Of a stretch of 64,000 bases of DNA, positions 56,591-64,000 are shown in pieces; the first letter of the stretch is position 1; every line of letters begins with the position of its first letter. Made by a program: the position numbers and the translations under genes. Location: NCBI RefSeq assembly GCF_000204055.1, contig NW_006768848.1:62001-126000 (forward strand), in the 5' to 3' direction. A model generated the notes under the pieces. That model saw nothing but the letters and a program-made list of their open reading frames with translations, made no database searches and was not told where the DNA came from. Source of the DNA: Melampsora larici-populina 98AG31 (Eukaryota > Basidiomycota > Pucciniomycetes > Pucciniales > Melampsoraceae).

Positions 56591-57002
56591 ACCGTCCAAA
56601 AAAAATCTCGACTTACATGGCCGTGTCAGATCAGTCTCCTATCATTTGATCTCAATTTGGCTGATGCTGGGTTGTTTTCACGCTAAGGCATGTACTGGGC
56701 AATTCATCATTAGTCTCTGATTTGTATCAATCTTGGACTTCCTGCTGCTTATTATAAATTTTTACGTCACACGTTTACCATCTGTGTACTTTTACCAATG
56801 ACAATGCAGAGCTCTGAGGATGGATTATGATTCTTAACTGGGTTTAAGGATGATGTTAAAAAGCTCATATGGCTAAGATTACAAGATCGAGTAGGATACA
56901 ATGCTTCATATTTGAGTAATCGCATGCGTGTCGGCGAAAGAGCCGTACCATTAAGAAGAAATCGAGTAATCAATGGATGATCAAGTGTAATAATTCTACG
57001 CC
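56591..57002. other. Intergenic region between convergent genes
   Basis: The dipeptidase and pirin genes converge here; shared terminator region. No gene seen. Confidence 0.4.
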
Positions 57003-58234
57003 CTACCGGCCACCAATCGAACTAGTCCATTCTGCCGCTTTCTCGAAGCCTGAGAGGACAATATAACAAATGAGTCAAGTGTGTCAAAGTGAAAAAGAAA
57101 CGAGAAAGCTTAGCTTGCTTACCATTTCGACCGTTTCGATAATCGTTGAACGCGTCCTGGATCTCGGCTTGTGACGTCATTACAAATGGTCCGTCTGTAA
57201 AGATGTTTGTGTCCATCGATTAGTGAACACTTTCTCCGTCCCATCTCTTGGCCAAGCAGAAACACAGGGACTTACATTGGACGACGGGTTGGTTCAAAGG
57301 TTCGCCAGCAATGAGTACTAGTCGGACTGGGTTTCCGTTTGGGTCAGCGTTAGTGATCTCAACGCCATCCTCATCATCATTTGCAGTCAGTACTGTGGTA
57401 TAGAACGCATCTGCTGTTTGAGTCGGACTTGTTCCATTTCCCCCTCCGAAGCCAGCCCTTCCTTCAAGTCCATAAACAAATGCGTTCCATCCTTTAGGAA
57501 GAGCTTGAAAAACACGTGAGGAAGGATGAGGAAGTCGAATATCAAAATACCAACAACCACCTAAATGTCTTACAGGACTCTCGATACCATGTGAAGAACC
57601 ACTAATGACTTTAACAATTACACCATCATCAAGTTCGACTTTAGGAATTTGATGATCTTTTAATTCTTGATATTGAGGTGGTACCATTTTATGAATCTTG
57701 GGTAAATCTATCCAAAGTTGTAAACCAGTTGGATCTGGTCCACCATTTTCATGTACTGGCATCTCTGCATGTACGATTCCTTTACCTGCTATCATCCATT
57801 GTAAATCTCCTGGTGAAATTAAACCTTTGTGTCCTGCAAAATCTTCATGTTTGAATTGACCTTCTAACATATATGTCACCTAAATATGATTTGATCATAA
57901 GAAAAATAAAATTTTCACTGTCAGTATATTCGACTTTTGATCGATCAAAATTTGGGCTCAAGAACCATGAAAAGTGATTGTATGAGAAGGACGACTTTAC
58001 TGTTGCTTGACCACGGTGAGGATGATCTGGAAAACCAGCACCGACTCCAACTTTAAAATGATCGAGCATTAAAAACGGATCAAAGTTTCGTAAAGTCTTA
58101 GTACCAATACTACGACGAACAACTGCACCAGCACCTTCAGCTGTTTCAACAGCCAAAACAGATCGAGAAATGGTACGAGAATTACCAATTGGTAATGAGT
58201 TGGCTTTATGATGTAATGAAGTGTTAGTTGACAT
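57003..58234 (-). CDS. Pirin
   Basis: Four minus-strand exons: 58234-58001, 57879-57276, 57194-57123, 57049-57003, giving 318 residues. The ATG begins MSTNTSLHHKANSLP. The bicupin pirin fold shows in FDPFLMLDHFKVG, the metal-site motif FPDHPHRGQATVTYMLEG (two His), DLQWMIAGKGIVHAEMP (His, Glu), GLQLWIDLP and FVMTSQAEIQDAFNDYRNGRNG near the C-terminus. Pirins are iron-binding nuclear or cytosolic proteins acting as transcription co-regulators or quercetinase-like dioxygenases; the role in this organism cannot be told from sequence. All introns are GT-AG with consistent phase. Confidence 0.95.
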
Positions 58235-60248
58235 CTTGAGATGAATTGGATGATGGATTAATTGAGGAAAGAAAGAAATGATAGATAGTTGACGAAAGTT
58301 TACAAACATGCGATTGGGATTGATCGAAAAAACTTAAAGTGATAGTTTGTCTCTTTAAATAGTTTACCTTTGATTCTCAATTGATTACTAACAACAATTC
58401 ACGCTCAGCTGTAAGGGCGAGGAGATTAGTAATCAGCTTATCATATTTTACTATATCTGCAAGGGACGCAGTATGCAAGTTAAAGAATGAAATCATTCCG
58501 ACCGAGCAAAATGAACCAGTTCCATATCATTATTACAGGCTCAGCTATCTCGCAAGTTTTCCAGTGTCAGTCTCAAACCTTTGGAGGCGCTCTGCTTAAG
58601 ATCACCAATTGATGATATTTTTTTGCAGGATCAAACGGTTTCGCATAACTTTGGGTTTCCCGACGTAATCTTGACGACGAATTGAATGTGACCCGGCCCG
58701 ATTGAAACTTTTGACAAATGAAACAGATCCAAGACGTATTAAGTTTTTCGTCCAGATTTCGTCGGGCGATCTTGATATTTTGCTAATCAGATATGGTACA
58801 TTTTTCTTATCGCATTTTCAAAGAGCTCAGCCTTGATATTAACGCAGAGATATATACCTGGTTGGAGTCGAAACATCGATTTTCTAGACGGAGTTGAGCT
58901 CACATGTATGCTGAATGCCCCCCCAAAACCGGTCAACATTTCAGGAATATGTTTCAGTTATATTTATGGGGAGGATGTGGACCAAAATTCTGGAGACCCC
59001 TAGGTCAGTTTTTCTGTTTGCTTAACAAATTCATCTCCAGAGCTCTGTTAAGCTAAACTTTTCTCTACTTTATCCTATGATAAAATTGATCGAATTCAAT
59101 CTTTTAGCCATACAAACCAAGCTCACCATTTCATATTTGACCAACCTACGATTGAAGATGAACTTCCAGGTTGTATCAAAAAGTTTGAATTGAACTCTAG
59201 GATCGTATAAAACATTCTTCATCAAGGTATTCACACTAGAGTGCATGAGCACAGCCTCGACGCTCATGAAGTCCCTTGTATCGCCTCAGACCTGAAATTA
59301 TCGAAGTTCAAGCTCACGTATACCCGAGGAAAGCGACGCGGCCACAAGCCTGTGAACGACGCAAAAGGTTGAAAATGAAGATATCAAGGATTAACTGCTG
59401 TTAAGCACGAGATCAGAGTGGTAGGGATGATTCTGTAACTAGAGTGGAGGTAATTGTTTGGTGCGCACGAAAGTTCTGAAGTAATAGGCCATAATTGGTC
59501 TATATATGCAATTCAAAGTCTGCGAGTTTGTGTTTATAAGTTTTTTTTTGACATGTGCTTTGTGATTTTAGTTTGTCTGTGACTACCAAAGCACAGTGAT
59601 GAAATCCAGAGATCGAGTAACGGGAGATACGAAGTTGATAGAATGACTATGGTGAATGAAGGGAACTTCGACTTTTCGGACTTCAAAAGAAATAGTCTGG
59701 ACTTCAGAACGGCCTCCGCATTGGTTGTTATCGATGAAGGAGAGAAGAGTTCCTGTGAACAAGGTGGCTTGGATTTTTAAATATTTAATAAATTTCTGGG
59801 AAGTTCTCATCAGGACGGTCGATCTCAATCCCAGCTACGACAAAACTTATCTCCTGTACATAAACCATTGCTGTTTGAGAATCATTCACCTCCTTCCCAA
59901 CTTTATGGCGCCAAGTGGTTCTTACTACCCTTGTTCTTCTCCTTCCTTCTCATTCTGCATCATCTCCTCAACCTAATCTCAGAATCTCTTATATCTACCT
60001 CTTTTAACAATCATAGTACAATTGATCTGGTTTTATTTTGTGACTACCCTGCAACTTACTTTCAATTTTTTTGCGCATCACTGTAGTTTGGGTATGAGCA
60101 ATCAATGCCAGTGTTTCTTTTGACTCTTCAATCCTCAATGCATCACAGCTCTTCACCATTTGCTTATCTACATCTAACCTCGAGGTATTCCTTCACAAAC
60201 CATCATCATCATCAATTTCATCATCTGCCGAACATTTACTAGCTTTAC
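58235..60248. other. Intergenic DNA
   Basis: No supportable gene. A TTAGCTTAACA-type end (minus strand, about 59037-59056) resembles the MULE-MITE terminus. CT-rich leader-like sequence at 60100-60248 precedes the P450 ATG. Confidence 0.4.
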
Positions 60249-62206
60249 ATGTCATCCGCCAATAACCCTTTCACTATTTCCTCGCCATTGTCTCATCCAT
60301 CTGCTTTACCCGCTCCAATTCATTACCTTTTTGAGCTTAACCATTGGCTTTTAGGAACTCTTAGCCTGGCTTTCCTTCTCCTCGCTATCTCAAATCGGAT
60401 TCTCCCCTTGTCTCAGTCTCCATGTACATCCCCACCTCTCGTCCCCACCTGGCCTTGGATTGGTAGCTTGTTTGCTTACACTCGGGATCCTGTTGGTTTT
60501 ATCCGAAGAAATCATACTCGTTACGTACGTAATCATCCACTCCACTCCACAACTTTAAACTTTAACTCTTCTGTACCCTTCCTACTCTTTTACGTATTTG
60601 TCCATGCATGTATAATGCATTTATTGCTTACTCACCCGCAAGTTATATGCGTTGGATCAATATGCCCGAGTCGTCCCTCCAAGTCCTGTTTGATCCTATC
60701 ATTCCCTTGAATTTATATCAATGGGTGTTCAAAATCATAGTCCAAAAACCTGACCCTTCTTGCTGGTTGTTCCGAACATTAGGGCAATGTGTTTACAACC
60801 ACCATCCTGGGCTATCGTTGCTCTTTTATCCAGTCTGCGCCCCACGTTCACCGCTTTGCTACCTCTCCTCGTACAATACTCGACGTAACAAGTGCTTATA
60901 AGCTCATCGCGTCTGGCGTGATTGGTGAGGAGGCCTTCATCGGACCCACTCGAACTCTCACTCGGCTAGTTTTTGCTCCTGCTCGCTTGGACGCTCTCGA
61001 TTGCCGTTTCTGGGCCTTGGCGGAGGAAATGATCGCTGGTAGACTTGATCCCGAATCTAAATGTGATCCTGAGTGGAATACCCTCTCACCTACCGGATGG
61101 CTTGATAATGTTGTCTTTGCCCTCGACCTTGCGGCTCTCATGGGTCCTGTATCACCAGAGGTTCTTCCACACGTGGCAAGTCTTTTTCGGGTGCTTGATG
61201 GCGACTTGAGTCTTTTTGGACTCCTTGCTGCAGGCCGCTCACGAGCCCAGGCCAAGGAACAACTCCTCAACCTTCTTCGTGATCATGTGCGTGGCCATAT
61301 CAAAATCGCTGCTCGTCGAATAGGCTCAAATGATCATCTTCCGGATCCCGAGCTACCCGAGGAGCTGCTCCGCTCCGAACTCGTACTCGAGTGTGGGAAA
61401 CAATGCGACGAAGTTTTGCGTGCTTACTACAGTGGAAGTGCCACACCCGCAATGATGGATATCATTGAGCGAAAAGTCAACTACATCGCAATATTCATCT
61501 ATGGGTCCGTATATTTTTTGGGTGTCTCCATTACTAATATGTCGGACTTGTATACTAATATTGTTTCAATCCCAATTTTAGCTATGTCTGGGCCGGACAA
61601 ACCAACTCTGCAGCAGCCACAATAGGTGCGCTTCATGACATACTTGAATATTCCCAGCGCACTGGACAAGACTTAGTGGGAGAGATCCGGGATGAGGTCG
61701 AAAAATACGGTGGGTTAGGCGCGGTGTGCTATAACAATGTGAGCTGTTTGACGCGTTGTGTCAACGAGACGCTTCGACTAAGAGCAACGGGAGCGTGGGT
61801 ACGACTGGCGGAAAACCCATTTGAGCTCAATAACGGCGTGACCTGTCCACCTGGATTTGTGGTGGCTTCACCTACTCCCATTTCCTCTGATCCACTCATC
61901 TATGCTGAACCGGAAGTGTGGGATCCAACTCGGTATCTACGTCCGCCTTTTGCTTCTGGTGAAATTCAACTCGACTCTCGTACTTGGCTTCCTTCACCAT
62001 CCAAATTCCCAGCCTGGGGTATAGGTCATGCACATTGCCCAGGACAACACCTTGCTTATAAAATGATATCAATTACTCTCCTAACTTTCTTTCAACATTA
62101 TGATGCTCGACTGACAAATGTACCAGCACCAATTTTTCAAGATGTGGCTGCCGCTGGCTTACAACGTCTTAAGACGGAATACAAAATTCAAATTAAAAAA
62201 AGATAA
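60249..62206 (+). CDS. Cytochrome P450 monooxygenase
   Basis: Three exons: 60249-60524, 60783-61504, 61582-62206, in phase, 540 residues. A single N-terminal membrane helix (LLGTLSLAFLLLAISNRIL) and a Pro-rich hinge (PPLVPTWPWIGSL) indicate ER anchoring. GNVFTTTILGYRCSFI begins the catalytic domain. The I-helix has YVWAGQTNSAAAT (AGxxT-like), the K-helix has NETLRL (ExxR), then DPTRYLRPP. The heme loop is FPAWGIGHAHCPGQHLA, with Cys but Trp in place of the usual Phe before GxG, as in CYP7/CYP8-like and some fungal P450s. It would hydroxylate an unknown hydrophobic substrate using a P450 reductase. No neighbouring biosynthetic genes suggest the pathway. Confidence 0.92.
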
Positions 62207-63934
62207 TCTGAGCTTTCAAAACATGCATATTTCCTTTTTCTTCCAGTTTCAATTTTATGATACATTTGTACTTTCAACTTTTTGGATCTTCTTTGGCTAT
62301 TCTTTTTTTTCAGTGTTTGCACTTTGATTTGTGTTTGTTTTTCTTTGTCAATACAAACCTGATAGATATATAGTCCTAGAGGCTTAAAAATGTGCCTAAT
62401 AGTTTTCATTTATCTTTCATCTCTCTTTGGATCAGTGTTCATATTTTCAAGAATGGTCGTTTCAAGAATGGAAGTCATGTAATTCTTCCGAGACACGCTA
62501 GTACACCTGCTCTCCTGAATGAATAATATCATCTACTGTTCTTCTGCCTCGATTTTGTCGCATGCATGGACTATCCAAACCAATTTCAAGCTGCCTAAAA
62601 TTGGTTAATTCGGTTTCAGATAAACTCTACGCAAGCGTAGTTGGGCCCTCAGGATATGGTCATACCCCCTATGAGAAAGATGTTTCTTGATCTTGTCTCT
62701 TAATCACTCCTTGAAATTCGATCTCAAACGGATGATTTCATGCATGCCTTCATGTCTCTTAGACAATTGTTTGATCGGACAGTGCTGGTTGTAGAGTTGC
62801 AGTTGTACTGATTTTCACCGTATGCAGATCACTTTTTTTAGGATGGTGGCCGTGGGATTAGGTATCATAATCAAGCCCAGATCTTGGGGTTCGGGCTTTC
62901 TTATTCTGCTTGTCCACGTCTTACATACAGTTGCCGCTCGATATAAGCACACATTGAGTAAGCATATTTTGCTATAGGAATCAAATTTTGGTGAAACAAA
63001 AATGAAAATATGCAGTACACTCCTTTCAAAATGACGCATCGCGCTTTGTAAGCATCAAATTTGGTGCATTTTAGTGATGCTTATAGCGAGCGGTGACTGT
63101 ATGTGCATCTGAGAAATCAAAATCTTCTTAATCATTCAATCTCGATCTCTTCTTATGTCGGGGAAGTGTTTGAGTTCTTGGATCTGGTCTGAAAACTTGA
63201 ATACATAAGTTGTACAATGTATTCGGTGCATGTCATCATTCGACTGCACCGTCGATCACTTTTTTTTTCTTGCGACCCTATTTTTGAACTTGCAAAAAAA
63301 AGATATGCGGTCGATCAATTGGAAGTCAAGAGAAGGACGTGAACGAAACAAACCCCCGAAGGGATTTGATGTGTGTATGTACCAGATGAGATCATCTCGT
63401 CAATCTTATCATTCAGCTTGGCCTCAAACGACACATTCGGTTTCATAGTTGTCTTGCAAGGCTGAAATGGCTTTGTAAGTGAACGCAACCCTGGAGAATC
63501 ACCGAGAGATTTCGAGGAGGAAGATGACAACACTTTCTGCATGTAGATAGTCCAGTATCAAGCTGTGACTGCTGAGGCAAAGAGGCATACTGAAGAAAAG
63601 TTCTCACTTTTTCTGGGAAGAATTGATTATTGAGCAGTCAAGGTACCAACCAGTGCGGACTTTTGATACCGCGTATTTCCACGTACTCTCTTAAAAGCGC
63701 GCAGCTGATAGAATTGCATACCAGTAAAACCTGGTGATATGATGCCGTCACACTCATCCGCTGCTTCACCTCACCAGGCAAATTAAAGCGCTTAGGAGGG
63801 GTACGGAGCCATGCTTTCTTGTCACTACAAATACATTTGAAGTTCATGGGGAAGGTGGTTTAAAACTCATTACTACAAAGCTTCCAATGTATGGGTTGGC
63901 TCTTGGCAGCTGTTGGAACAGGTGAACATAAGCC
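62207..63934. other. Intergenic DNA with unassigned minus-strand frames
   Basis: Two short minus-strand frames (63847-63730, reading MNFKCICSDKKAWLRTPP, and 63540-63315, reading SSSSSKSLGDSPGLRSL) might be exons of one small gene, with an AG acceptor at ATGCAG near 63541. They cannot be joined with confidence. No domain is recognised. Confidence 0.25.
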
Positions 63935-63976
63935 TACACAAGCCCTCTATGCGCGGCCAGGTTGTGTTAAGCTAAG
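63935..63976. repeat. Terminus related to the MULE-type MITE
   Basis: Read on the minus strand from 63976: TTAGCTTAACAC, then GGCCGCGCATAGAGGGCTTG. This shares the TTAGCTTAACA end and the GCGCGGCC/AGAGGGCTT blocks of the 37598-38198 element, rearranged. The other end would lie left of here and was not found. Confidence 0.45.
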
Positions 63977-64000
63977 AACAGGTGCCTCGAAACTTGAAAG

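Noticed and set aside
22727..62206. A metabolic or secondary-metabolite gene cluster linking NoxA, ERG4, GH81 and the P450
   Set aside because: Genes are tens of kilobases apart, in mixed orientation, of unrelated pathways, with no backbone synthase or cluster regulator.

Overview
The window looks like nuclear DNA of a filamentous basidiomycete, most probably a rust fungus (Pucciniales). The evidence is intron-dense genes with short GT-AG introns (about 60-120 bp, several exons of only 10-20 nt), a fungal NoxA-type NADPH oxidase, ERG4, GH81 and a small secreted cysteine protein, and a heavy load of copia, MULE (FAR1- and GCM-type) and TIR/MITE elements. No bacterial features are present. The rust assignment is inference; the fungal assignment is firm.

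Layout. 1-9.6 kb: two copia retrotransposons on the minus strand (gag, primer-binding site and repeated leader; the second also has a broken pol) around AT-rich unannotated DNA. 9.6-15 kb: a decayed GCM-zinc-finger MULE transposase, then broken fragments of two housekeeping genes (ATR/Mec1-type kinase, COX15), local repeats and a 1-kb TIR element. 15.8-17.8 kb: an internally deleted KDM3-like JmjC demethylase gene. 18.2-22.3 kb: nested TIR elements (a PIF/Harbinger-type MITE inside a fold-back element; a pogo-like MITE; an integrase-type DNA transposon carrying a MITE with an 8-bp duplication). 22.7-25.2 kb: an intact ten-exon NADPH oxidase gene. 26.8-33.4 kb: a FAR1-MULE remnant and several TIR elements. 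33.5-35.8 kb: ERG4 sterol C-24(28) reductase. 37.6-39.5 kb: a MULE-type MITE with a 9-bp duplication next to a five-exon secreted-protein gene. 40.8-42.4 kb: transaldolase. 44.5-47.6 kb: GH81 endo-beta-1,3-glucanase (minus strand). 48.7-50.3 kb: an intron-containing tRNA-Arg(UCU) gene cut in two by a 1.45-kb TIR element. 51.4-52.4 kb: hypothetical gene. 53.8-56.6 kb: M20 cytosolic dipeptidase (DUG1-like). 57.0-58.2 kb: pirin. 60.2-62.2 kb: cytochrome P450. The rest is sparse.

The functional genes do not form a pathway or cluster: they are unrelated single genes (redox signalling, ergosterol synthesis, pentose phosphate, glutathione/peptide turnover, cell-wall glucan hydrolysis) in a transposon-rich matrix. 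The main interest is how the transposons touch them: one splits a tRNA gene inside its A box, one makes up the DNA directly upstream of ERG4, one sits just upstream of the secreted-protein gene. Several dead genes show in-frame TGA where the families have arginine, which would fit CpG deamination.
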